The notes: generated by a model from the sequence alone, not told the origin. DNA of 58,692 nucleotides from QHCF01 sp003244275 (GCA_036806345.1 DAIROT010000009.1:1-58692), one strand, 5' to 3'; shown: positions 49,647-58,643, counted from the first letter of the stretch. Numbers and translations: made by a program.

Positions 49647-50825
49647 GTGCCCACCGCCGTCATCATCGACGCCGTGCGTAGTCCCCTGGGCAGACGCAAT
49701 GGTCAACTGGCCGGCTGGCATCCGGCCGACCTGGCGGGCGAGGTACTGGCTGGCCTGGTGGGGCGCAACGACTTGGATCCGGTCCTGGTCGAGGACGTGA
49801 TCATGGGCTGCGTCATACAGGTGGGAGAGCAGGCCCTCAACATCGGGCGAAACGCAGTCCTGGCCGCCGGCTTTCCGGAGTCGGTCTGCGCCACCACCGT
49901 CGATCGTCAGTGCGCATCCTCCCTGCAGGCGGTCAGCTTCGCGGCTCAGGGCGTCATGGCGGGAGCCTACGAGGTGGTGGTGGCGGCAGGAGTCGAGTCG
50001 ACCACCCGAGCTCCGATGGGGGCGTCCATGGTCCCCGGACTGGGCGCCCCCTTTGGGCCGGCCATGACCGCTCGCTATGCCCCGGTCGGGGGCCTGGTAC
50101 CCCAGGGGATTGCGGCCGAGGCGATCGCCGACCGATGGCAGCTGTCTCGCCACGATCTCGATGCCTATGCCGTTACCAGCCACCAGCGGGCGGCCCGGGC
50201 CAGCACCGAGGGCCGGTTTGCAGCCCAGATCATACCGATGAAGGTGCGCGACGCTCAGGGCCACGAGACCGGTGAGGTGACGAGCCAAGACGAGGGGATA
50301 CGTCCCCTCACGACAATGGAGAGCCTGGGCCGGCTGAGGCCTGCTTTTCGACTTGGCGGCTCGATCACCGCCGGCAACTCGTTCCAGATGGCCGACGGAG
50401 CGGCCGCCGTGCTCGTCATGAGTGAGGGGCGAGCGGAGGCACTGGGTCTGGTGCCCCGAGCTCGATTGCGCGCCTTTGCCATGGCCGGTGTAGATCCGGT
50501 CACGATGCTCAGCGGACCGATCCCGGCTACTGCCAAGGCCCTGGAGCGGGCCAACCTGACCCTGGACGACATCGGCCTGATCGAGATGCACGAATCGTTT
50601 GCGTCGGTTGTGCTGGCCTGGGCCCGGTCACTGGGCCTAGACATGGCGAGAGTCAACGTCAATGGAGGAGCCATTGCCCTCGGCCATCCCCTCGGCTGCT
50701 CCGGTACCAGGCTGGTGACCACCCTGGTCCACCAGTTGGAGAACAGCGGCGCCCGCTATGGCCTGGCGGCCGCGGGTGAGGTGGGCGGGACGGCCAACGC
50801 CCTGGTCATCGAGCGCCTTGGCTGA
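49647..50825 (+). CDS. thiolase-family acetyl-CoA acetyltransferase, lacking the second catalytic Cys
   Basis: 392 aa from GTG 49647, full thiolase length. The nucleophile Cys89 lies in TTVDRQCASSLQAV. The catalytic His is in GGAIALGHPLGCSG. In the last motif the family has CxGGG-type sequence (for example MCEGGGTANA), but here it reads AAGEVGGTANALVIERL, placing Gly377 where the catalytic Cys should be; an unusual Cys appears instead in GHPLGCSG. The protein may be an inactive or altered-chemistry thiolase. It stands alone, convergent with crgA. Confidence 0.85.
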   Translation: MPTAVIIDAVRSPLGRRNGQLAGWHPADLAGEVLAGLVGRNDLDPVLVEDVIMGCVIQVGEQALNIGRNAVLAAGFPESVCATTVDRQCASSLQAVSFAAQGVMAGAYEVVVAAGVESTTRAPMGASMVPGLGAPFGPAMTARYAPVGGLVPQGIAAEAIADRWQLSRHDLDAYAVTSHQRAARASTEGRFAAQIIPMKVRDAQGHETGEVTSQDEGIRPLTTMESLGRLRPAFRLGGSITAGNSFQMADGAAAVLVMSEGRAEALGLVPRARLRAFAMAGVDPVTMLSGPIPATAKALERANLTLDDIGLIEMHESFASVVLAWARSLGLDMARVNVNGGAIALGHPLGCSGTRLVTTLVHQLENSGARYGLAAAGEVGGTANALVIERLG

Positions 50826-50878
50826 GCGCCACCAAGAGCGCGCCGGGCAGCACCAGGTGATCGAACCACCGCAGCTTG

Positions 50879-50905
50879 TCCCCAGGCTGTGGACATACCT
50901 GGGGA
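50879..50905. terminator. hairpin between convergent thiolase and crgA
   Basis: Perfect 8-bp inverted repeat TCCCCAGG (50879-50886) / CCTGGGGA (50898-50905) with an 11-nt loop CTGTGGACATA. It lies between the two convergent stop codons, so it may terminate both. It lacks a clear T-tract. The loop resembles, but does not match, a DnaA box. Confidence 0.35.
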
Positions 50906-50951
50906 GGATCACAACGGTGTAAGTCCGCTGTCTGGCAATCAACGGTAGGCG

Positions 50952-51329
50952 TCAGTGATACTTCATGGCGGTGATGAACCCGGCGAAGATCAGGCCGATG
51001 CCGCCCAGCAGGTACCAGTTGGATGCCCCTCCCGGCAACACGTCGGTGTAGTTCACAACCACCAGCAAAGAGCCGGCGATGAGCAGAGCGAACATGAGCA
51101 CGGGCACCCAGCGGGGGCTCACCTTGACCGAGCGCGGGACCGGCGGGGTGTAGCGGCCCGATTGCGGCGCGGTTACCCGGCCGTGGTGGTTCTGGGACCG
51201 GGCGACGGACGCCCTGGTCTTGGAAGCTTTGCCAACCGGCGCCTTGGCCTTGGAGCCCTTGCTTGCCGACACCTTCTTCCCCGTTGGCTCTCCCGACTTG
51301 GCACTCAACCGCCCAGAACCCGCCGACAT
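50952..51329 (-). CDS. crgA: cell division protein CrgA
   Basis: 125 aa from ATG 51329. A Lys/Ser-rich cytosolic N-terminus is followed by the CrgA core: VSPRWVPVLMFALLIAGSLL VVVNYTDVLPGGASNWYLLG GIGLIFAGFITAMKYH, giving two membrane helices. The family recruits FtsI and other divisome parts in actinobacteria. Neighbouring order (divergent glutamine amidotransferase, then pknB) is the same as in Mycobacterium. Confidence 0.93.
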   Translation of the reverse strand: MSAGSGRLSAKSGEPTGKKVSASKGSKAKAPVGKASKTRASVARSQNHHGRVTAPQSGRYTPPVPRSVKVSPRWVPVLMFALLIAGSLLVVVNYTDVLPGGASNWYLLGGIGLIFAGFITAMKYH

Positions 51330-51387
51330 GGCGGCCAGGCTAGCTCCGAGGCGCCGTGCACTCAGATGAGCCGTGCCAAGCTGGGGC

Positions 51388-52014
51388 ATGGCCGACGGCG
51401 TCAGCAGCACCGTGAACCTCACGACCAGGCCGGCCCGCGTGCTGGTCATCGACAATTACGACTCGTTTGTCTACAACCTGGTCCAGCAATTGGGCGAGCT
51501 GGGGGCCGAGCCCCTGGTGTACCGCAACGACGCCATCGGAGTGGCCGAGGCTATCGCTCTGCAGCCCGACGCCGCGGTCATCTCCCCAGGCCCCGGCCGG
51601 CCCGAGGACGCTGGCATCAGCGTCCCCCTGATCCGGGAGCTGAGCGATCGGATGCCGGTACTGGGGGTGTGCCTGGGCCATCAGTGCATCGGGCAGGCCT
51701 TCGGAGGCCAGGTCATCTCCGCTCCCGAGATCATGCACGGCAAGACCTCGCTGGTACGCCACCAGGGTCAGGGAGTGCTGGCCGGCCTGCCCGACCCCTT
51801 CCAGGCCACTCGTTACCACTCTCTGGTCGTGCAGCGGACATCACTCCCGCCCAGCCTCGAGATCACAGCCGAGGCGGGCGACGGGGTCATCATGGGACTA
51901 CGTCATCGCCAACTGGCGGTCGAGGGCGTCCAATTTCACCCCGAGTCCATCCTGACCCGCGTCGGCCGGCGAATCGTGGAGACCTTCCTGGCCGGCGCAA
52001 GACAAACCGCCTGA
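51388..52014 (+). CDS. aminodeoxychorismate/anthranilate synthase component II (glutamine amidotransferase)
   Basis: 208 aa from ATG 51388. Class I glutamine amidotransferase: RVLVIDNYDSFVYNLVQQLG, VISPGPGRPEDAGISVPLIR, nucleophile Cys in VLGVCLGHQCIGQAFGG, and VQFHPESILT with the catalytic His/Glu. It supplies ammonia from glutamine to chorismate for folate (PabA) and/or tryptophan (TrpG). Its position beside crgA and pknB matches Rv0013. Partner component I is not in the window. Confidence 0.93.
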   Translation: MADGVSSTVNLTTRPARVLVIDNYDSFVYNLVQQLGELGAEPLVYRNDAIGVAEAIALQPDAAVISPGPGRPEDAGISVPLIRELSDRMPVLGVCLGHQCIGQAFGGQVISAPEIMHGKTSLVRHQGQGVLAGLPDPFQATRYHSLVVQRTSLPPSLEITAEAGDGVIMGLRHRQLAVEGVQFHPESILTRVGRRIVETFLAGARQTA

Positions 52015-52067
52015 AGGTGGGCGAGGGGCTCGGGCGGTATCGACACTCTTTCGCGAAAAATTGCCGC

Positions 52068-54011
52068 TCAGGTCGTCGGCGTGGTACCCCCCGGGCCGGT
52101 TGTGCTGGTGGTCGATGAGCTGGAGGTCGAGGTGGTGGCGGCCGCGTACTGGCCGATGGTGATGGTCACCGTCGACCCAGCAGTCACGGTGGTGCTGCCG
52201 GTCGGGCTCTCGGCCACCACGGTGTTGTTGAGGCTCTGGGTACTGGTCGGCTGATAGGCCTTGACCACCCGGAAGCCGTCGGCAATGAGGGTGGCGGCGG
52301 CCTGGCCCTGGCTCTGTCCGGTCACGTCCGGCACCGTGACCTGCTGGCTCCCGCTCGAGGTGACCAGGTCGACGCTGGACCCGGGCGAGACGGCGGCACC
52401 GGCCGGCGGGCTGGTGCGGATGACGTTGCCGGCGTGAATGGACGATGACGGCTCGCTGGTGGTGCTTCCTGGCGTCAGGTTGGCCCGGCCCAGGGCGGCC
52501 CCGGCCTGGCTAACCGTGTCGCCGCTGAGGTTGGGAACCGTCACCTGAGTGGGAGCAGCAGCCACCGTCAGGGTCACGGTGGAACCCTGGGCAGCCATCC
52601 CCGTCGGGTCCTGTTTGAGCACGATACCGGGTTGGGCGGAGCTGCTCGGCTGCTGCTGAACCTGCACCTTGAACCCGGCCGCCCGGAGGGTGGAGGAGGC
52701 GTCGGCTTCGGCCTTGCCGGTGACGTCAGGGATGTTCACCTGGTTGGGGCCAACCGTGAGGGTAACCAGCGTACCGCTGGGCTGGGTGGTGCCAGCTTTG
52801 GGGTTCTCATCCGTAACCGTGCCCGACGTGGCATTGGGTGGGCTGGTGGCCACCTTGAAATGGTCGTGCTGGAGAGCCTGGGTGGCCTGGCTCACACTGT
52901 TGCCCAGTACCGAGGGGACGGATGCGGTGGCGGGTGTGGAACCGCCGAAAAGGCCCAGGGTGTGGGCCAGCAGGAACAGCACGACGGCCAGGACGGCCAG
53001 CAGGCCGACCAGCAAGGCGACGTATGCCCCCGTGCGCCGATTGGGACCGCGTTCCTCGGGGACGGCCCGCCTGGCTGGCGCCGTGGCCACAGTGTCATTG
53101 GCACCGGCTGGCACCGCGCCCAGGACCCGGGTGGAGTCCGGGACGGTAGTCGCCACGGTGGGGGTGGCCTGCACCGCCCGTCCCTGGCGAAAGCGCAACA
53201 GGTCGGCCCGCAGCGCCTGGGCGGTGTCGTAACGATCCTCAGGCGCCTTGGCCATGGCCTTGAGCACTATCGCCTCGAAGTCCGGGGGAATGGCCGGGTT
53301 GAGCGAGCGGGGGGTGGGAGGTTGCTCACGCACGTGCTTGTACGCAATGGCCAGGGGATTGTTGCCCGAGAACGGCGGATTGCCTGTCACCATCTCGTAG
53401 AGCACCACACCAAGGGAGTAGATGTCGCTGCGGGCATCCACCCCTTCGCCCTGGGCCTGCTCAGGCGAGAAGTAGGTAGCAGTACCCATGACCGCCCCGG
53501 TCTGGGTCAGGCTCTCGTCGGTCCCAGCCGCCCGGGCAATGCCGAAGTCGGCCACCTTGACCTCGCCGTCGGCGGTTATGAGGACGTTGCCGGGCTTGAC
53601 GTCTCGGTGCACGACCCCGTAACGGTGGGCGAAGGCTAGGGCGGCCGCCACCGCGGCACCGATGCCCGCAGCCCGGTCGGCCGACAGCGGCGCCTCGGCC
53701 TTGATGATGTCCGAAAGGGTCTCACCGTCGATGAACTCCATGACGATGAAGTAGGTGTGGTCGGCCTCACCCCAGTCGTAGACCGGCACGATGTTGGGGT
53801 GGCTGAGGTTGGCGGCTGCCTGGGCCTCCCGGCGGAAGCGCTCGACGAAATTGCGGTCGACGGACAGCTCGGGAAACAGCACCTTAAGGGCAACCGGGCG
53901 GTCGAGACGTAGGTCGCGAGCCAGGTAGACCTCAGCCATTCCGCCCCGAGCGATCTGGCCCGCCAGCTCGTAGCGCTCGTTGTACACGGATCGAGGTGCC
54001 TCAGTGGTCAT
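52068..54011 (-). CDS. pknB: PASTA-domain Ser/Thr protein kinase PknB
   Basis: 647 aa from ATG 54011 (MTTEAPRSVYNERYELAGQI). Kinase domain residues 13-275: ARGGMAEVY, VALKVLF, VVHRDVKPGNVLI, VADFGIARA, GTATYFSPEQAQGEG. Juxtamembrane linker to about 325, one TM helix, then four PASTA repeats (about 364-425, 426-490, 491-558, 559-625) and a Ser/Thr-rich tail. PASTA units bind muropeptides or lipid II and signal to cell-wall synthesis. It follows pbpA in the same direction. Confidence 0.96.
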   Translation of the reverse strand: MTTEAPRSVYNERYELAGQIARGGMAEVYLARDLRLDRPVALKVLFPELSVDRNFVERFRREAQAAANLSHPNIVPVYDWGEADHTYFIVMEFIDGETLSDIIKAEAPLSADRAAGIGAAVAAALAFAHRYGVVHRDVKPGNVLITADGEVKVADFGIARAAGTDESLTQTGAVMGTATYFSPEQAQGEGVDARSDIYSLGVVLYEMVTGNPPFSGNNPLAIAYKHVREQPPTPRSLNPAIPPDFEAIVLKAMAKAPEDRYDTAQALRADLLRFRQGRAVQATPTVATTVPDSTRVLGAVPAGANDTVATAPARRAVPEERGPNRRTGAYVALLVGLLAVLAVVLFLLAHTLGLFGGSTPATASVPSVLGNSVSQATQALQHDHFKVATSPPNATSGTVTDENPKAGTTQPSGTLVTLTVGPNQVNIPDVTGKAEADASSTLRAAGFKVQVQQQPSSSAQPGIVLKQDPTGMAAQGSTVTLTVAAAPTQVTVPNLSGDTVSQAGAALGRANLTPGSTTSEPSSSIHAGNVIRTSPPAGAAVSPGSSVDLVTSSGSQQVTVPDVTGQSQGQAAATLIADGFRVVKAYQPTSTQSLNNTVVAESPTGSTTVTAGSTVTITIGQYAAATTSTSSSSTTSTTGPGGTTPTT

Positions 54012-54056
54012 GCCGGCCAAAGCCTACGCCACCGGTCCGGTCTGGCGACCGAGCCG

Positions 54057-55796
54057 TCATCGGCCCGTACCAAGGTTGCCGGTACCTGGTGTGCTGCCCC
54101 CGCCGGGGGGTGCGGTGGCGGTGCTGGGTGTGCTGCCTGTTCGGGGTGTGCTGCCTGTTCGGGGTGTGCTGCCTGTTCCGGGTGTGCTGCCGGTGTTAGG
54201 TGTGTTGCCGGTGTTAGGTGTGTTGCCGGTGTTCGGGGTGCCGGCAGTGCCGGGTGAGCTGCCTCCACGACCAGTTCCTGGGCCGCCGGTACCTGGGGTT
54301 CCGCCGGCTGGCGGAGCAACCGGAGAGCCGGCAGGAGGCGCCGAGGCCCCCGGCTTGGCCAGGGCGGCGGCCAACATGGCCCGGGCAATGGGCCCGGCCA
54401 CCACCGAACCAGTCGGGTTGGACGGCAGACCGGGCTGGGGCTCGATCACGACGGCCACCGCCACGGTGGGCGCTCCCGCCGGAGCAAAGGCGACCAGCCA
54501 GGAGGTATTACTGGTGCTGGCACCCTCGGCGGTCCCCGTCTTGGCCGCCACCTGCACCCCGGGCAGCGCCACGTTGGTGGCCGTCCCTCCCTGGGTGACT
54601 CCGACCATCAGGTCCCTCACCATCCCGGCCGTCTGGGCCGAGGTGGCGTGCATCCACGTTCGGGGCTGCCAGGCCCGGACCATCTGGCCCTGACTGTCGC
54701 GGATCTGGGCCATGACGTGCGGGACCATGATGTTGCCGCCATTGGCGATGCCCGCCACCGTGAGGGCATTCTCGAGGGCGGTGGTGGTGACGTTCTGCTG
54801 GCCGAGGGCCGAATAGGCCAGTGCCGGCAGGTTTTGGTGAAAGGCTGAGGGCGGGGGGAAGTTGGAGGCGGCCACGGACGGCAGATCGAGTGGCGGGGTG
54901 TGGTCGTAACCGAAGGCGTTGGCCTCGCTGGCCAGATTCTGGGCCCCCAGGTCCAGTCCCACCTGAGCGAATCCGGTGTCGCAGGAGACCTTGAGCAGCT
55001 CGGGCAGCATTCCCCCGCAGGACTCCCCGGCGAAATTGTGCAGGGTCCGATTGGTCTCGGGCAGTACCAGCTGGGTCAAGATTGGGTACGACTTGCTGGC
55101 CAGAGCCGGGTCATGGTCGAAGACGCCAGCCGAGTCGACCACCTTGAAGGTCGATCCCGGAGGGTAAGCCCGCCGATAGGCCCGCGCCAGCAAGGGCTGT
55201 GAGGGATCTGCCAGGTAGGCGGCCCGGGCCTGGGTGACCATGGCCTGGTCGTGGGAGGCCAGGGCATTGGGGTCGTAGCTGGGGAAGCTGTACATGGCCA
55301 GCACCGAGCCATCCCTTGGGTCCATGGCAACTACCGCTCCCTTGAGGTGACCCATGCTGGTGGCCGCCTGTTGCTGCAGACGGTTGGAGATCGTGAGAGT
55401 CAGGTCCTCGGTCGTGGTCCGGGGGCGCAACAGATCGCTCAGGTGGCGAATGAGCAGTGTCTGGCCACTCAGGTCCTTGTCGTAGGTGGCCTCCACGCCA
55501 TCGCTGCCGTAGGTCAGGGAGAAGAAGCCAGTGATGCCGGCAAACAGGGGCCCTTGCGGGTATTGACGCACCAGCTTGTAGGCGTCGTTGGAGGGGACAG
55601 AGCGAGCCACCACCACACCGTCAGCGGTCTGGATGACGCCCCGCGGACGGCTGAAGTCGGCGGTGATGTGCCGGCTGTTGCCTGGGGCGTTGGCCAGCTT
55701 GGCTGCCTGGAGCACCTGGATGTTGTTGAGCTGGAGGAACAGCACCCCGAACAACACGATCAGCACGAAGCCGATACGGCGGATCTGGCGATCCAA
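54057..55796 (-). CDS. pbpA: penicillin-binding protein PbpA (class B transpeptidase)
   Basis: 579 aa. A short cytosolic start and TM (GFVLIVLFGVLFLQLNNIQV), the dimerisation segment, then the transpeptidase domain with SxxK in YPPGSTFKVVD (about 213-216), KTGTAEG (about 417) and the second motif as VSCDTGF, where SxN is expected. After about residue 485 the C-terminus is a Gly/Thr/Pro/Asn tail of six-residue repeats (NTPNTG, STPRTG). The only available start is TTG 55796, one codon after the pstP stop and in the same frame. In related genomes rodA sits between pstP and pbpA, but not here. Confidence 0.93.
   Translation of the reverse strand: MDRQIRRIGFVLIVLFGVLFLQLNNIQVLQAAKLANAPGNSRHITADFSRPRGVIQTADGVVVARSVPSNDAYKLVRQYPQGPLFAGITGFFSLTYGSDGVEATYDKDLSGQTLLIRHLSDLLRPRTTTEDLTLTISNRLQQQAATSMGHLKGAVVAMDPRDGSVLAMYSFPSYDPNALASHDQAMVTQARAAYLADPSQPLLARAYRRAYPPGSTFKVVDSAGVFDHDPALASKSYPILTQLVLPETNRTLHNFAGESCGGMLPELLKVSCDTGFAQVGLDLGAQNLASEANAFGYDHTPPLDLPSVAASNFPPPSAFHQNLPALAYSALGQQNVTTTALENALTVAGIANGGNIMVPHVMAQIRDSQGQMVRAWQPRTWMHATSAQTAGMVRDLMVGVTQGGTATNVALPGVQVAAKTGTAEGASTSNTSWLVAFAPAGAPTVAVAVVIEPQPGLPSNPTGSVVAGPIARAMLAAALAKPGASAPPAGSPVAPPAGGTPGTGGPGTGRGGSSPGTAGTPNTGNTPNTGNTPNTGSTPGTGSTPRTGSTPRTGSTPSTATAPPGGGSTPGTGNLGTGR
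54119..54240. repeat. 18-bp tandem repeat encoding the pbpA tail
   Basis: Two related unit types repeat at 18-bp spacing on the plus strand: CTGTTCGGGGTGTGCTGC and CGGTGTTAGGTGTGTTGC. They keep the reading frame of pbpA and give the STPRTG / NTPNTG hexapeptides. Confidence 0.82.
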
Positions 55797-55799
55797 GGC

Positions 55800-57206
55800 T
55801 CAGGTCCCCCCGGCCGGGTGGAGGTAGGAGGTCGCGGAGGGCGCCCCTATAGCGGTGGTGGGAGGGGCGGGGGTCACGGCACCGGGCAAGCTGGCGGCCT
55901 CCCGAGCCAGGTTGGACACGTAGCGCTTGGCGGCCGCGAGGGACGGCTCCTGCTGGCCGTTGCGCAAGTCGTCGAGACGGGACGGGAGCACCGATGAGGT
56001 GGTCAGGCTGGTCTTATCGACCACGTGGGGTTTGAACCACAACAGGCCGCCAATCCGACCCTGGTATATGTCCACCCGGTTGCCGGACAGCCTCACGTAG
56101 TAGGAGTCGTTGGCGAACCAGGCCACCGCGGCGATGGCCCCTCCCAGCACGGCCAGCACCAGTACCACGAAGATCACCACCTTGACCGTGATGCGCCGGC
56201 GGATCTTGGGGGGGGTCGAGACTGGCTGTGCCGCGGCAGGTGGCGTTCGGGTCGGGACGCCCGGCGCACGGCTCTGGGCAGGCGCACGGCTCTGGGAGTG
56301 GGTGGGAGGCCGGTTGTCGTCCAGCACTGTGCCGGCCATCGTTCGCCCCGTTGCTCCAGCCGCCCTGACTGCCGGCATCGCCTGGGTCGACGGCAGCGCC
56401 TGGGTCAGCGCAGCTCCCGGCGCGCCACCAGCCACGGCCATTCGACCCCGCCCCGCTCCCCCCTTTGTGGGCGCCGAGTCATCGTCTTCGACCACGTCGA
56501 CCACCACCACCGTCGTGTTGTCGCTACCTCCGTGGGCCCGGGCCAGCCGGACCAGCTCGCGGGCGGCCCGACCAGGATCTGGCTGACGCCCCATCACTGC
56601 GCCGATCTCCTTGTCGGTCACCTCGTTGCTGAGACCGTCACTGCACAACAGCACCCGGTCACCGACCACGGCCTCGATGGTCACGGTGTCCACGTCGACC
56701 TCCCGCTCGATCCCAATGGCGCGCGTAAGGATGTGCCGACGGGGATTGTGAGCTGCCTCGCGAGCGGTCATCTCTCCCCGCCGGACCAGTTCTTCGACCA
56801 CGCTGTGGTCCAGTGTCAGCTGCATGAGTGAGCCGTCGTGGCGCAGATAGGCGCGCGAATCGCCCACATTGGCCACCGCCAGGCGTTCCTCTCCGTCCTC
56901 GTCCACCAAAGCCAACACGGTGAGGGTGCTGCCCATCCCGCTCAGCTCAGTGTCGTTCGCCGACTGCTCCCAAACAGCCAGATTGGCCGCCTCCACCGCC
57001 TCGACCAGGTCGTCGAGGGACGGTGCGGACTCGTCGAACACCTCTTGCAGAGCCTCCAGGGCCACCCGGGAGGCGACCTCACCTCCGGCGTGGCCCCCCA
57101 TACCATCGGCCACCGCGAAGAGGACCTCTCCACAAAAGACGGCGTCCTGGTTGGAACTGCGAACCCGACCGATATCAGTAGCCGAGCCCGATCTCAGACG
57201 CGTCAT
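55800..57206 (-). CDS. pstP: PP2C-family Ser/Thr phosphatase PstP
   Basis: 468 aa. PP2C metal motifs: SSNQDAVFCGEVLFAVADGM GGHAGGEVASRV, VANVGDSRAYLRHDG, VLLCSDGLSNEV and GGSDNTTVVVVDVVEDDD. A Pro/Ala-rich linker leads to a TM helix near 340-362 (IFVVLVLAVLGGAIAAVAWF) and an extracellular domain. It removes phosphate from PknB and its substrates. The start overlaps the fhaB stop by 4 nt. Confidence 0.95.
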   Translation of the reverse strand: MTRLRSGSATDIGRVRSSNQDAVFCGEVLFAVADGMGGHAGGEVASRVALEALQEVFDESAPSLDDLVEAVEAANLAVWEQSANDTELSGMGSTLTVLALVDEDGEERLAVANVGDSRAYLRHDGSLMQLTLDHSVVEELVRRGEMTAREAAHNPRRHILTRAIGIEREVDVDTVTIEAVVGDRVLLCSDGLSNEVTDKEIGAVMGRQPDPGRAARELVRLARAHGGSDNTTVVVVDVVEDDDSAPTKGGAGRGRMAVAGGAPGAALTQALPSTQAMPAVRAAGATGRTMAGTVLDDNRPPTHSQSRAPAQSRAPGVPTRTPPAAAQPVSTPPKIRRRITVKVVIFVVLVLAVLGGAIAAVAWFANDSYYVRLSGNRVDIYQGRIGGLLWFKPHVVDKTSLTTSSVLPSRLDDLRNGQQEPSLAAAKRYVSNLAREAASLPGAVTPAPPTTAIGAPSATSYLHPAGGT

Positions 57207-57778
57207 TGGCTCACCTCGAGCACGGTATTGCCGACCTTGAGACGGTCACCCTCATGCAAGAGGACCGGCGTGGTGAGCTTGCGGGTGTTGAGATACGTCC
57301 CATTGGTGGAACCGAGATCCTCCACCCATATCTCATCGTCTCGTCGAAAGACTCGGGCATGAATCTGGGAGGTGAAGCTGTCGTCACCAAGCTGCACGCC
57401 GCAGCCGGGAGCTCGACCGACTGTCACCTCGTCACCCAGCTCGAAGGTGCCCCCCCCGGGTGGCTCGATCACCTTGAGCCGAGTACCGGTCGCCGGCCGG
57501 GCCGTTCGGACGGTGCCCGCTCGAACAGCAGCCGGAGCCGCCGCCCGGCGAGGGGCGGGGGCCGGGGGGGGAGGGCGGCCGGCCCTGTCGGAGTCGCCTC
57601 CCGAACGGGTCCAGTCCGTCGCCGGTCGACCCCCGCTGGCCGGCGGGTCTCGGTCGGTGGAGGCAACGGTCCCGCCCCTGCGCACCTCCGACCACACCGC
57701 CGAGAGCACTCGTACGAAGAAGAGCCACACCAGAGCCACCAGAAAATACTTGAGGATGTTGAGCAGCTGATCCGACAC
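57203..57778 (-). CDS. fhaB: FHA-domain protein FhaB (FipA)
   Basis: 191 aa. One TM near residues 7-29 (LKYFLVALVWLFFVRVLSAV) and a Pro/Arg-rich linker precede the FHA domain (about 110-188): VTVGRAPGCGVQLGDDSFTS QIHARVF and VEDLGSTNGTYLN, the phosphothreonine-binding strands. FhaB/FipA links PknB signals to FtsZ/FtsQ assembly in mycobacteria. Confidence 0.95.
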   Translation of the reverse strand: MSDQLLNILKYFLVALVWLFFVRVLSAVWSEVRRGGTVASTDRDPPASGGRPATDWTRSGGDSDRAGRPPPPAPAPRRAAAPAAVRAGTVRTARPATGTRLKVIEPPGGGTFELGDEVTVGRAPGCGVQLGDDSFTSQIHARVFRRDDEIWVEDLGSTNGTYLNTRKLTTPVLLHEGDRLKVGNTVLEVSQ

Positions 57779-57793
57779 CGTCCAGCCCCTGGC

Positions 57794-58453
57794 TCAGCCG
57801 ACCATCTCGAAGCTTATGACAGTGCTCCCAACGGTGATGACATCTCCGTCCCGTAGCGGCTGCTCGGTGGTCGGGGCACCATTGACCATGGTCCCATTGG
57901 TCGAACCGAGGTCGGCCACCAGCACCTGGGTCCCCGTCCGGCGAAGCTCGGCGTGGTGGCGGCTCACATTGGGATCGGACAGCACGACGCCGCAGTCCGG
58001 TTGGCGGCCGATCACCAGGACCTCGTCTTTCAACTCGATCCGCTCCCCATCGGGCAGGACCAGAGACGCCGGCAACCCACCGCCGGGTCCCTCCCGAACC
58101 TCTGCATCCACCTGAAAGATGCCAGGCCTCAGTGAGTCGTCCGCCGCCAGGCTCACCACCATTGGTCCGACCACCTCGTAGCCCTCACTACGAGCATGGT
58201 CCCTGGCCGCCTCCGTCAGCTCTCGGATCAGGACATCGGAGAACGGCTCGAAGCGGTGGTAGTCGCCCGGGGCCAGGACCACCTCGAAGTCATTGGGTGC
58301 GATGACACCCTGCACTCCCACGGTTCGGCGCAGATCCATCTCTCGAGCCAACCGTCGGCCAATCTCCACCGGCTGCAAGCCGCCTCTGAAAGCCTTGGCC
58401 ACGGCCCCCTCCACGAAGCGCTCGAGCCGTCGCTCGACATGCTGAAGTCCCAT
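57794..58453 (-). CDS. fhaA: FHA-domain protein FhaA with DUF3662 N-terminus
   Basis: 219 aa. N-terminal DUF3662 fold (HVERRLERFVEGAVAKAFRG, PNDFEVVLAPGDYHRFEPFS) and C-terminal FHA domain with VIGRQPDCGVVLSDPNVSRH HAELR and ADLGSTNGTMVNG. Shorter than mycobacterial FhaA because the middle low-complexity linker is missing. FhaA binds phosphorylated MurJ-type partners and controls peptidoglycan synthesis. First gene of the fhaA-fhaB-pstP-pbpA-pknB run. Confidence 0.95.
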   Translation of the reverse strand: MGLQHVERRLERFVEGAVAKAFRGGLQPVEIGRRLAREMDLRRTVGVQGVIAPNDFEVVLAPGDYHRFEPFSDVLIRELTEAARDHARSEGYEVVGPMVVSLAADDSLRPGIFQVDAEVREGPGGGLPASLVLPDGERIELKDEVLVIGRQPDCGVVLSDPNVSRHHAELRRTGTQVLVADLGSTNGTMVNGAPTTEQPLRDGDVITVGSTVISFEMVG

Positions 58454-58550
58454 GGTCGGATGCAGCCTACCCAGCCCGTCTCGGCAAGGGACAGAGGGGT
58501 CTCTCGTAAGGATGGCGTCAGGGCCGGTCGGGTAGCCTGGGCATCCACTC

Positions 58551-58637
<87 letters not shown>

Positions 58638-58643
58638 AGGGCT

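Noticed and set aside
50887..50897. DnaA box in the hairpin loop CTGTGGACATA
   Set aside because: Only one imperfect match (TGTCCACA core), no cluster and no dnaA/dnaN genes in the window.
55800..55802. Selenocysteine or programmed readthrough at the pstP TGA
   Set aside because: The next codons lead straight into a TTG start with normal PbpA sequence, and no SECIS-like hairpin was recognised; a simple stop is sufficient.
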